DNA of 64,000 bases from Paraconexibacter antarcticus. GTDB taxonomy: Bacteria > Actinomycetota > Thermoleophilia > Solirubrobacterales > Solirubrobacteraceae. The stretch covers positions 558,001-622,000 of the forward strand of contig NZ_CP098502.1 in the NCBI RefSeq assembly GCF_024220175.1. Reading direction: 5' to 3'. A model generated the notes under the pieces. That model saw only the letters and a program-made list of their open reading frames with translations. It was not told the DNA's origin and made no database searches. Shown one piece after another: positions 1-9,700 of the stretch. The position numbers and the translations under genes are program-made. Within the stretch, counting starts at the first letter, position 1, and each line of letters begins with the position of its first letter.

Positions 1-546
1 GAGCGCGAGCACCGCGCAGATCGGGAGGTTCACGGCGAAGACGCCGCGCCAGCCGACCGCGTCGACGATGGCGCCGCCGAACGTCGGCCCGGAGGCGAGG
101 CCGATGCCCGAGCCGGCGCCCCACAGCCCGATGGCGCGGGCTCGCTCGCGCGGGTCCGGGAACACGTCGGAGACGATCGCGAGCGACGCGGGGAGGACGA
201 GCACCGGGCCGAGCGCCTGGAGGACCCGGCCGGCGAGCAGCAGCCCGATCGACGGCGCGAGCGCGCACGCGAGCGACCCGAGCGCGAAGCAGCCGAGGCC
301 CGTGAGGAACGCGTCCTTGCGGCCGAGACGGTCCCCCGCCGCCCCGCCCGCGACGAGCAGCGACGCGACGACGAGCACGTACACGTCGATGACCCACTGC
401 AGCGCGGTCGCGCTCGCGTGGAAGTCCCGGCCGAGGGGAGGGACGGCGACGGCGACGACGAGCGCGGTCGCCGTCGCGAGGATCTGCGCGAGCGTGACGA
501 CGAGGAGGACAACCCCCGCGCGCGGGGCGTGCGCGGCCGCCGGCAT
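1..546 (-). CDS. MFS drug-efflux transporter (DHA2-like), N-terminal part
   Basis: This is the first 182 codons of a major facilitator superfamily exporter; the C-terminal part lies outside the left edge. The visible protein has alternating hydrophobic helices and the MFS signature loop GGAAGDRLGRKDAF between helices 2 and 3. It also has a motif-C-like GSGIGLASGPTFGG stretch in helix 5, typical of proton-coupled antiporters of the EmrB/QacA type. The start is the ATG at 546, followed by MPAAAHAPRAG. It lies 20 bases after the stop of the gene at 566-1309 on the same strand, so the two are probably co-transcribed. The substrate cannot be read from the sequence. Confidence 0.85.
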   Translation of the reverse strand, partial: MPAAAHAPRAGVVLLVVTLAQILATATALVVAVAVPPLGRDFHASATALQWVIDVYVLVVASLLVAGGAAGDRLGRKDAFLTGLGCFALGSLACALAPSIGLLLAGRVLQALGPVLVLPASLAIVSDVFPDPRERARAIGLWGAGSGIGLASGPTFGGAIVDAVGWRGVFAVNLPICAVLAL

Positions 547-565
547 GTCGACCCGAGCGCCCGGG

Positions 566-1309
566 TCAGCGCCCGAGGCGCAGCCAGTCGGTGAACTCCG
601 CCCACGCGGCGGAGGTCCGCCAGCCCGCCTCGGCCGTGGCGTGGCGGGAGCGCACGAGCCAGCGGGGCTCGAGCGCGAGGAAGCGCGTGAGGAGCACCGC
701 GGTCGACGCGAGCGCGGCGAGCGCGAGGACGATCGCGAGCGCGATGAGCGGCGCGGGGACCCCGCTGTCGCCGGTGTCCGCGCTCCCGCTCGCGGCCGCG
801 AGGATCGCGCCGTCGGAGACCGCGGGCGCCGGCTTCACCGACGGCGTCGGCTGCGGCGTGGGAGCGGCCGTCGTCGTCGCGGGGGCGGCGGCGGTCGTCC
901 CGGCGGTCGTCGCCGGGGCCGCGGGGGTCCCCCCGGTCGTCGTCCCGCCGCCCGTGGGCGCGGTCGTCGCGGGCGCGACGGCGGTCCCGGAGGACTTCTT
1001 CTGCTTCGTGTCGCAGGCCCCGGACGCGCGCGCCTTCAGCGCCGCGTCGACGAGGTCCGCGAAGTCGGGCGCGTAGGCCTGGACGTCGTTCGTGATGCCG
1101 GCCTTCGCCTTCTTCAGCGTGTCCGACGAGTACTTGCACGGGTTGACCGTGCCGTCCTTCTTGTACCCCGTGATGACGGTGTCGAAGGCGTTTGCGTGGG
1201 CCGCCGCCGCGCCGCCGAGCGCGACGGGGAGCGCGCAGAGGACCGCGAGGGACAGGCTGCGAGTGCGTCGCATCAAGGCGGTCAATGCTAGCGTCGCCCC
1301 CGAGTTCAT
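566..1309 (-). CDS. Secreted, C-terminally membrane-anchored protein of unknown function
   Basis: About 247 residues. A signal peptide (MRRTRSLSLAVLCALPVALGG, cut near AHANA) is followed by a small domain of roughly 60 residues with two cysteines (NPCKY and SGACD). A long Thr/Pro/Ala linker, one transmembrane helix (PLIALAIVLALAALAS) and a basic-aromatic cytoplasmic tail complete it. I chose the ATG at 1309 because a GGGG run lies about 8 bases upstream; the ATG at 1273 starts directly at the signal peptide and is the alternative. The 1309 start shares bases with the ATG of the divergent O-antigen-ligase gene. The architecture suggests a cell-surface sensor or adhesin-like protein, but no family is recognised. 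Confidence 0.7.
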   Translation of the reverse strand: MNSGATLALTALMRRTRSLSLAVLCALPVALGGAAAAHANAFDTVITGYKKDGTVNPCKYSSDTLKKAKAGITNDVQAYAPDFADLVDAALKARASGACDTKQKKSSGTAVAPATTAPTGGGTTTGGTPAAPATTAGTTAAAPATTTAAPTPQPTPSVKPAPAVSDGAILAAASGSADTGDSGVPAPLIALAIVLALAALASTAVLLTRFLALEPRWLVRSRHATAEAGWRTSAAWAEFTDWLRLGR

Positions 1310-3662
1310 GGCGCACCCCGGTCCCCTGCCAACACGCGTGGCGACAGCCGCCCCGGGCGGGCGATCCGGCTCCCGGAGCCCGACCGCGCTGCTCGTCCTC
1401 CTCCTCGCGGCGCTGACGTACGCCGTCTTCGCGCACGGGGCGACGACCGCTCCGGCCGAGACGCGCGTGCAGCTCGCGCTCGCGCTCGCGGCGCTGCCGG
1501 CCCTCGCGGCGGTCGTCACCGGCCGTCCCGGGATGCGGATCGTCGGGGCCCCGGCGGCGCGCCTCGGGCTCGTGCTGCTGCTCGCCTTCGCCGCGTGGTG
1601 CGGACTGTCGCTGCTGTGGTCGGTCACGCCCGACCGCACGTGGACGGAGATCAACCGCGCGCTCGCGTACACGCTCGTCGCCGGCCTCGGGCTCGTCGCG
1701 GGGGCGAGCGCGCCGCGCGCGATCGAGCGGGTCGCGACCGGCTGGCTGCTGCTCGCGCTCGCCGTCGCGCTCTACGGCCTCGGCAGCAAGACGATCCCGG
1801 GCGTCAACGTCCCGGGCATCGTGAACTTCGACCAGACGGGGACGCTCGCGCGGCTGCGGGCCCCGCTGGACTACTGGAACGCGCTCGGGCTGCTGCTCGC
1901 GATGGCGGTGCCGGTCGCGCTGCGGATCGCGGTCGACCGGGGGCGGGACGTGCGGGTCCGCGTCGCCGCGATGCTCGCCGCGTACCTCCTGACGATCGAC
2001 CTCGGGATGACGTACTCGCGGGGCGGCGTGCTCGCGATCGTCGTCGCGCTGGCGACGCTCACGGCGCTCGGGCGCCACCGGCTGCGGACGCTCATCGCGG
2101 CGCTCGTCGCCGGGGTCGCGGCGGCCGGGCCGCTCGCGTTGGCGCTGACGAAGCACGGGCTGAGCGACAGCGGGGTCGACCTCGGCACGCGGATCCACGA
2201 CGGGCGTCAGCTCGCGGCGCTCGTGGTGGTCGCGGGCGGGCTGCTCGCCGGGGCGGCCGTCCTGCTCCTGCGCGAGGAGGACCGCGTCGTCTGGTCGGCG
2301 GCGCGCACGCGGTCGCTCGGGCGGCTCGCCGTGACGGCGGCGTCGGTCGTCCTGCTCGTCGGCGTCGTCGGCCTGACCGCGAGCACGCTCGGACTGCCCG
2401 GCCAGGTCCACAAGGCCGCGCGGTCGTTCACGGTGCCCTCGCAGGACAAGCAGCTCGACCCCTCGCGCCTGGCGACGACGACGTCCGGCAACCGCTGGGT
2501 GTGGTGGCAGGAGGCGGCCGGCGCCTTCTCCGACCGGCCCGTCGGCGGGTGGGGCGCCGGCTCGTTCCGGGCGACGCACCTGCGCTACCGGACGAACACG
2601 ATCTCGGTCGTCCAGCCGCACTCGGTGCCGCTGCAGATGCTCGCGGAGACCGGGCTCGTCGGCTTCCTGCTCGTGTACGGCGGCCTCGGCGCGCTGCTGT
2701 GGGCGGCGGTCGCGCGGCTGCGCGCGCTGCCCGACGGCCGCGAGCGGGAGCTCGGTGCGGCGCTCGTCGCGGCGTCCGTGGCGTGGCTCGCGCACGGCGT
2801 CTACGACTGGGACTGGGACATCCCCGGGATCACGCTGCCGCCGCTGCTCTTCCTCGGCGTCGTCGCCGGCGGCGGGGTCCCGCGGCCGCGGCGCGGGCTC
2901 GACCTGCCGGGCGCCTCGCCGGTCGTCATGTTCGTCGACCCCGAGCGCGACTCGCGGCTGCGGCCGGGCGCGCTCGCCGGGGTCGCCGTCGTCGTCCTCG
3001 CGCTCTTCGCCTACGGGACGTCGGCGGTCCTCCCGGCCTGGTCGCAGAGCAAGGCCGACGCGGCGCAGGCGGCGCTCGGGGGCGACAACGTGAGCGACGC
3101 GGAGATCCAGAAGGCCGCCGCGGAGGCCGACCTCGCCGCGCGCCTGGATCCGCTGAGCATCGAGCCGCTGCTCGTCGAGGCGACGATCGCGCAGCGGCGC
3201 GGGCGCGACCTCGAGGCGCGCGACGACCTGCTCGAGGCCGTGCGCCGCCAGCCGGACAGCTCGCGGGCGTGGTTCGAGCTCGGGGCGCTCGCGCTGCCGC
3301 TGGCCGACCGGCAGGGCTTCGTGCAGGCGTCGCTGCGCGCGCTGGCCCTCGACCCGCACAACCCGCTGCTGCGCACCCTCGCCTTCCGCGCGATCTCGTT
3401 CGCGACGCCGCCCGGCGAGAGCGCGACCGCGACCGGCACGCCGCTGCCGCCGGCCCCGGCGCCGGTGACCGCCGGGGCCGTCGTCGCGCCCGTGACCCCG
3501 GGCGCGGCCCCGGTGCCGGGCGCGGCCGGCGGGACGGCGACGGGCACCCCCGACCCGGGCGCCGCGACGGCCGGGCCGCCCGGGACGGACCCGGGCGCGG
3601 GGGCGACGTCGGTGCTGCCACGCGCCTTCCCGCCGGGCTCGCTGTCGCCTGGCAAGCCGTAG
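1308..3662 (+). CDS. O-antigen ligase (Wzy_C/WaaL-like) membrane protein with TPR-like C-terminus
   Basis: 784 residues. The N-terminal 500 residues form about 12 membrane helices. They carry the family hallmarks: the PLDYWNALG loop, the large external loop ending WGAGSF, and HSVPLQMLAETGLVGF, with the His-x-x-x-Leu-Gln-x-x-x-Glu-x-Gly pattern of the O-antigen ligase/polymerase superfamily. After another hydrophobic segment (residues ~560-580) comes a helical region with two TPR-like units (AADLAARLDPLSIEPLL; AWFELGALALPLADRQ), then a Pro/Ala/Gly tail. Family members join polyprenol-linked glycan to an acceptor or polymerise glycan. In a Gram-positive-type cell the likely product is a surface polysaccharide. 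The ATG at 1308 is divergent from and overlaps the neighbouring start. Confidence 0.85.
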   Translation: MAHPGPLPTRVATAAPGGRSGSRSPTALLVLLLAALTYAVFAHGATTAPAETRVQLALALAALPALAAVVTGRPGMRIVGAPAARLGLVLLLAFAAWCGLSLLWSVTPDRTWTEINRALAYTLVAGLGLVAGASAPRAIERVATGWLLLALAVALYGLGSKTIPGVNVPGIVNFDQTGTLARLRAPLDYWNALGLLLAMAVPVALRIAVDRGRDVRVRVAAMLAAYLLTIDLGMTYSRGGVLAIVVALATLTALGRHRLRTLIAALVAGVAAAGPLALALTKHGLSDSGVDLGTRIHDGRQLAALVVVAGGLLAGAAVLLLREEDRVVWSAARTRSLGRLAVTAASVVLLVGVVGLTASTLGLPGQVHKAARSFTVPSQDKQLDPSRLATTTSGNRWVWWQEAAGAFSDRPVGGWGAGSFRATHLRYRTNTISVVQPHSVPLQMLAETGLVGFLLVYGGLGALLWAAVARLRALPDGRERELGAALVAASVAWLAHGVYDWDWDIPGITLPPLLFLGVVAGGGVPRPRRGLDLPGASPVVMFVDPERDSRLRPGALAGVAVVVLALFAYGTSAVLPAWSQSKADAAQAALGGDNVSDAEIQKAAAEADLAARLDPLSIEPLLVEATIAQRRGRDLEARDDLLEAVRRQPDSSRAWFELGALALPLADRQGFVQASLRALALDPHNPLLRTLAFRAISFATPPGESATATGTPLPPAPAPVTAGAVVAPVTPGAAPVPGAAGGTATGTPDPGAATAGPPGTDPGAGATSVLPRAFPPGSLSPGKP

Positions 3663-3697
3663 GGGGCGGCGGGCGGCGGGCGGCGGGCGGGGGCGCC
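3662..3697. repeat. G-rich tandem repeat with quadruplex-forming pattern
   Basis: Directly after the stop of the O-antigen-ligase gene, five runs of three or more G are separated by CGGC loops (units of GGGCGGC). This satisfies the usual G-quadruplex pattern on the plus strand. It lies between two convergent genes and may act as a transcription block; no classical hairpin plus T-run terminator is seen there. Confidence 0.5.
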
Positions 3698-3783
3698 GCG
3701 GTCGGTGGTCGACCGTCGGCGCGCGGGCGGCGTGCGGCCCAGACACGCCCCACGGCGTGAATCGACCGCACGCCGCTGCGTGA

Positions 3784-6700
3784 TCAGCCGAGGGCGATCC
3801 GCAGCAGGCCGACGAGCAGGGCGATGCCCGTGCCGAAGGTGACCGTGAGGAGGACGACGGTGGCGGCGCGCTCGCCGGCGACGAGGCGGGTGACCGCGCC
3901 GGCGTGATCGCGGGCGGGGTGCTCCCCGCGGATCCGGCGCGCGCGCCCGCGGCGGCGCGGGGCGGCCGGCGGACCCGGGCGCGGAGCCGGTGCGGGGCGC
4001 AGCACGGGCTCGGCGGCCGCGCCCGCAGACGCCGCGGCCTCGGCCGCGCGGGTAGCCGCCGCTGCCGCCGCGCGGCGGGCCTCGGCCGCGTGCTCGGCGT
4101 CGGCGGCCTCCGCCGCGTTCGCGGCGTCCGCGGCCGCGCGGGCGGCGTCCTCCGCGCGCTCGTGGGCCTTGGTGGCGGCGGCCGCGTGGCGGGCCGCGGC
4201 GGCCTCGGCGACGGCACGAGCGTCGGCCTCGAGCTCGGCGTCGGCCTCGGCGCGGGCGCGCGCATCCGCCTCGGCCGCGTGCGCGGCCTCGGCGTCGGCC
4301 CGCGCCTCGGCCTCGGCGGCGTGGGCGGCTTCGGCGGCGGCCCGCGCCTCGGCCTCGGCGGTGTGCGCGGCCTCGGCGGCGGCACGGGCGTCGGCCTCGG
4401 CCTGGTGGGCCGCCTCGGCCCGGGCGCGGGCCGCGGTCTCCGCCTCGTGGGCGGCTTCGGCTTCGGCGCGGGCGGTGGCCTCCGCGTCGGCGCGGGCGGC
4501 GAGCTGCTCGCGGCGCTCGGTCTCCGCGCGGAGGGCGGCTTCGGCGCCTTCGAGCGCGCGGCCGTGGGCCGCCTCGGCCGCCGCGAGGTCGGCCTCGGCG
4601 GCCTCCTGCGCGGTGCGGGTGGCGGACTCGGCCGCCGCGGTGATCGCGGCGGCGGCGCGGGCGGCGGCCTCCTCGCCGGACCGGCGGAGCTTCGCGAGCT
4701 CCTCGGCGAGGGCGGCGCGCGCGGCCGACTCCTCCTGGACCCGGGCACGGAGGTCGGCCGCCTCGGCCTCGGCCGCGGACCGCACGCGTCCGGCCTCGCC
4801 CTCCGCGCGGTCGAGCTCCTCGAGTGCCGCCACCCGCGCGGACTCCTCCTCCTGGGCGCGCCGGGCCCCGGTCTCCGCCGCGTGCCGGGCGACGCGGGCC
4901 TCGGTGCGCGCGGCGTCGAGCTCGGTCGCCAGGGCCTCGGCCCGCTCGACGGCCTCGGCGGCGGTCGCCTCGGCGGCGGTCGCGCGGGCGGAGGCCGCCG
5001 CGGCGGCCTCCTCGGCGGTGGCCGCGCGGGCCTCGGCGGCGGTCGTCTGCGCCTCGGCCCGGGCCGCCAGGGCCTCGGCCTCGGCGGTCCGGGACTCCGC
5101 GTCCTCGACGGTCCTGGCGACGCCGGTCTCGGCGGTGGCGGCACGCGCCTCGGCGGCGGTGACGGCCTCGGCGGCGCGGGCTTCGGCGGCGGCGATCGCC
5201 TCGGCGGCGCGGGCTTCGGCGGCGGCGATCGCCTCGGCGGCGCGCGTTTCGGCAGAGGTGATGGCTTCGGCGGCGGCCTCGTCGGCCTCGGACCTCGCGC
5301 TCGCCGCGTCGGCGTCCGCCGCGGCGATGGCCTCGGCGGCGCGCGTCTCGGCGGCGGCCGCCCGCGCCTCGGCGTCGGCGACGGACTGCTGGGCGGCTGC
5401 GCGGGCGTCGGCGATCGCGCGGTCCGCCGCCTCGCGGGCCGCGGCGGTCTCCGCGCCGGCCTCCGCGCGGACGGTCTCGATCGCGAAGTCCGCGGCGTCG
5501 AGGGCCTCGATCGCCTGCTGCGTCGTCGCGGCGTGCGCCTCGGCGACGAGCCGGTCGGCCTCCGCCTTCGCGGCGCCCGCCGTGCGCTCGGCCGCGCTCC
5601 GGGCCTCCGCGACCGACCGCTCCGCCTCCTCACGCGCGGCCGCAGCGAGGGCGGTCGCCTCAGCGCGGGCGGCCTCGGCAGCGGCGACTGCGTCAGCCCG
5701 CTGCGCCTCGGCGGCCTCGGCGCGGGCGAGCGCGTCCGCCTGCGCCCTCTCAGCGGCCTCGGCGCGGGTACTCGCCTCGGTGCGGACCTGCTCCGCGGCG
5801 GCGAGCGCTGCGCTGCGGGCAGCCTCGGCGGCCTCGGCGCGGGCGAGCGCGTCGGCTTGCGCCGTCTCCGCCGCGTCGGCGCGGGCGACCGCGTGAGCCC
5901 GCTGCGCCTCGGCCGCCTCCGCCCGGGCAAGCGCGTCGGCCTGCGCCGTCTCCGCCGCCTCGGTCGCCGCGGCCGATTCGGCCCGCGCCCGCTCGGTCTC
6001 GGCGCGGGCCGCGTCGCGTTCGGCGGCGAGCGCCGCGGCGGCGTCCTGGAGGCGCTGGTGCTCGGCGGCCGCCTGGGCCGCAGCGGTCGTGCGGCGCTCG
6101 GCCTCGGCGTCGAGGGCCTGCTCGGCCTCGGCCAGGCGCTCGGCGAGCTCGCCGCCGCCGACCCGTGCCTCCTCGACGCGCGTGCGGAGGGTAGCGACCT
6201 CGGCAGTGAGCGCCTCGGCCCGGGCGACGTGCTCGTCGGCCTCACCCCGGAGCGCTGCGACGCGCTCGGTCTCCGCCCGGTGCGCGTCCTGGGCGGCACG
6301 GGCCTCGGCGCGGGCGGTGTCGAGCTCCGCGGCGAGGGCGGCGCGGGCCTGCTCCTCGCTGCCGAGCGACTCGCGCAACGTGGTGAGCTCCGCCTCGAGC
6401 GCGTCGGCGCGGGCGGTCGCAGCGTCCCCGGCGCCCGTGGCCGCGGCGAGCGCGTCGGCGCTCGTGGCCTGCTCGGCGCGGAGCTCCTCCAGCAGCGCCT
6501 CGGCGAGGACGCGCGCGTCCTGGGCCGCGGCGGCGGCGCGCTCGGCCGACGTCCGCGCCTCGGCCTCGTCGTCGTGCCGCGCGGCCGCCTCGGCCCGGGC
6601 GAGCCGCAGCTCGTCGTCGCGCTCGGTGACGAGCGCCCGCGCGGCGTCGAGCTCGGCCGCGGCGCGCGCCAGCGCGGCGTCCCGTTCCGCGGTCGTGGCG

Positions 6701-9700
6701 GCGACAGCGGCGTCCCGTTCCGCCGCGGCCGCAGCCTGGGCCGCCTCGAGCTCTGCGGCGGCGGCAGCCTGCGCCGCCGCGAGATCCTCGACCGCCGCGC
6801 GGCGCGCCGCCTCGAGCTCCGTGCCCGCCGCCGTCCGCGTGGCCTCCAGCTCCTCGCGCAGGGTCGCGGCCGTCGCCTCGGCCGCCGCGAGGGCACTCGT
6901 GCCGCCCTCGAGCTCGGTCGCGAGGGCGGCGGCACGTTCCTCGGCGGCGCGGCGCGCCCGGGCGTGCTCGTCGAGTGCGGCGCGGAGCGTCGGCAGCTCG
7001 GACGCCGCGCGCTCGACCTCGACGCGGCGGTGTGTCTCGGCCTCGAGCCGCGCCTCGGCCTCGGCGCGCGCCGCCGCCTCGCCGCGCGCGACCTCGAGCT
7101 CGTCCTCGAGGGCGCGGAGGGACGCGCGCAGCTCGCCGACCCGCGCCTGCTGCTCGCCGGCGGCCGCGACCGCCTCGTCCCGCTCCTGCGCGGCGACGGC
7201 GCCCTGCTCGGCGAGTCGCTCGGCGTGCTCGACCCGTGCCTGCGCCGCGCGGAGCTCCGCCGCGGTGGCGTCCCGGCTCGCCTCCGCCTCGCGCCGGGCC
7301 GAGAGGGCGGCCTCCGCCGCGGCCTGCGCCTGCTCGAGCGCGCGCACCGTGTCGGCGAGACGCTCCTCGCGCGCGGCGACGTCGGCCTCCCGCGCCTGCG
7401 CGTCGGCCCGTGCGGCGGCGATCGCCTCGTCCGCGCGAGCCTCGCTCTCGGCGCGTGCGGTCGCGGCGGCCTCCTCGGCCTGCGCCTGGGACTCGGCCCG
7501 TGCGGCGGCGATCGCCTGGTCGGCGCGAGCGGCCGCCGCGGCGACGGCCGCGGCCTCCGCGGCCTCGGCCTCGTCCCGCGCCCGCACGGCGTCCGCGACC
7601 TCGGCAGCCAGCGCCGCGAGCTGCGCGGTGAGCTCCTCGCGCCGGGCCGCCTCCCGCGCCTCCGTCTCGTCGCGTTCACGGGCGACCGCGACCGCCTCGG
7701 CCCGCACCTCCTGGACGGCGGCCTCCAGCGCGGCGAGCTGCTGCTCGCGGGCCTCGGCCTCGGCGCGTGCCGTCTCCGTCGCGGCGGACGCGTCGCCCGC
7801 CTCGCGCCGGGCCGCCGCCGCGTCCGCCTCCAGCGCGGCGAGCCGCTCGCGCAGCGCCGCGGCGGCGCTCTCCGCGGCGGCGAGCGCGGCATCCCGCTCC
7901 GCGACCTCGGCCGCCGCCGCCTCCCGCGCCGCGGCCAGCGCCGCGTCCCGCTCCGCCGTCGCCTCGCGCAGCACGCGGTCGCGGGTCGCCTCGGCGATCG
8001 TCTGCGCCTCGCGCAGCGCGTCGGCGAGGGCGGCCTCCTTCTCGGCGAGCTCGCGCCGCGCCCGCTCGCGGATCGCGGTGACCGCCTCCTCACGCTCGCC
8101 GGCGGCCCGCTCGGACAGCTCGCGGGCCCGGACGAGGGCCGCCCGCGCCGCGTCCTCCTGCCGGGCGACCTCGGCGCGCGCGGCGTCGACCTCCGCCTGG
8201 GCGACCTGCGCCTGCGCCTGGGCCGCCTGCATCGCCGCCTGGGCCGCCTGCATCGCCGCCTGGGCCGCCTGCGCCTCGGCCCGGGCGGACTCGGCCAGCG
8301 CGCGCGCCTCCTCGGCCTCGGCCCGCGCGGCCTCCGCGGACTCCTCGGCCCGCTGCCGCGTTCCCTCGCTGTCGCTGCGCGCGAGCTCGACCGCCCGCAC
8401 GCGCTCCTCGGCCTCCGCGCGGACCCGGTCGACCTCGGCCTCGATGCGGGCGACGGCCGCCTCCTCGGCCGCTCGGATACGCGCGGTCGCCTCCGCGCGG
8501 GCCGCGGCGGCCTCCTCGCGGGCGCGCTCGACGTCGGCCTGCGCCTCGGCCTCGATCGCCCGCGCGCGCTGCGCCTCCTCGGCGGCCTGGGCGGCGCGCG
8601 CCTCCTCGGCGTGCCGTGCCTCGGCCACGGCCGCGCGCGCCTCGACGACGGCCGCGCGCGCCTCGTCCGCCGCGGCGCGGGCGGCCACCGCGTCCGCCTG
8701 CGCCGCCTCGGCCCGGCGCTCGGCCTCGTCCTGGGCGACCTCGGCGTCGGCGGCGGACGCGTCGGCCCGGGCCTCCGCGGCCCGGCGTGCGGCCTCGGCC
8801 TCACCGCGCGCGGCGTCGGCTTCCGCCGCCCGCGCCTCGGCGTCCGCCCGCACGCGGTCGGCCTCGGCGGCCCGTTTCGCGGCCTCCGCCTGGGCCACCT
8901 CGGCCTGCCGCCGCGCCTCGGCGACGGCCGCGCGCAGCGCGTCGGCCTGCGCCTGCGCGTCCCCCGCCACCCCCTCCGCGGCCGCCGCGGCCGTGCGCGC
9001 CTCCGCCTCGGCGGCCCGGGCGGCCTCGGCCTCCGCGAGCGCCTCGGCCACCGCCGCCTCGGCGGCCGCCCGCGCGGCCTCCGCCGCCTGCTCGGTCTCC
9101 GCGATGCGCCGCGCGGCGCCCTCGCGGGTCGACCCGGCGTCGCTCTTCGCCGCCGCCGCGGCCGCGCGCGCGGCCTCCGCCTCCTCGCGCACCGCGGTCG
9201 CCTCGGCCCGCGCCGCCTCGGCGTCGGCGACCGCCTCCGCGACCCGCGCGTCGGCCTCACTGCGCGCCGCGGCCGCCCGTGTCTCGGCGTCGGCGAGCGC
9301 CGCGGCGATCCGCGCCTCGGCGGCGGCCCGCGTCTCGCTCGCCCGTGCCTCGGCCTCGGCCCGCGTACTCGCCGCCAGGGCGTCCGCCTCGCGTCGCGCC
9401 TGGGCCGCGGCCTGCCGTGCCTCCTCGATCTGCCGCGCGGCGGCCTCACGCGCCGCCGCGATCTGCTCGGCCGCCTCCGCGCGGGCCTCCTCGCCGCCCG
9501 CCTGGGCGCTCTCGTACTCGCGGGCGACGACCTCCTCCGCCTCGGCGCGCGCGGCGGCGACGAGCGCATCGGCGCGCTCCTGCGCCGCGGCCGCCCGGGC
9601 CTCGGCGGCGACGCGGGCCGCCTCCGCCTGCGCGTCGGCCTCCGCGAGCGCCGCCTCGGCGCGCTCCTCGGCCTCGGCCTCGGCGGCCGCCTGGGCCTCC

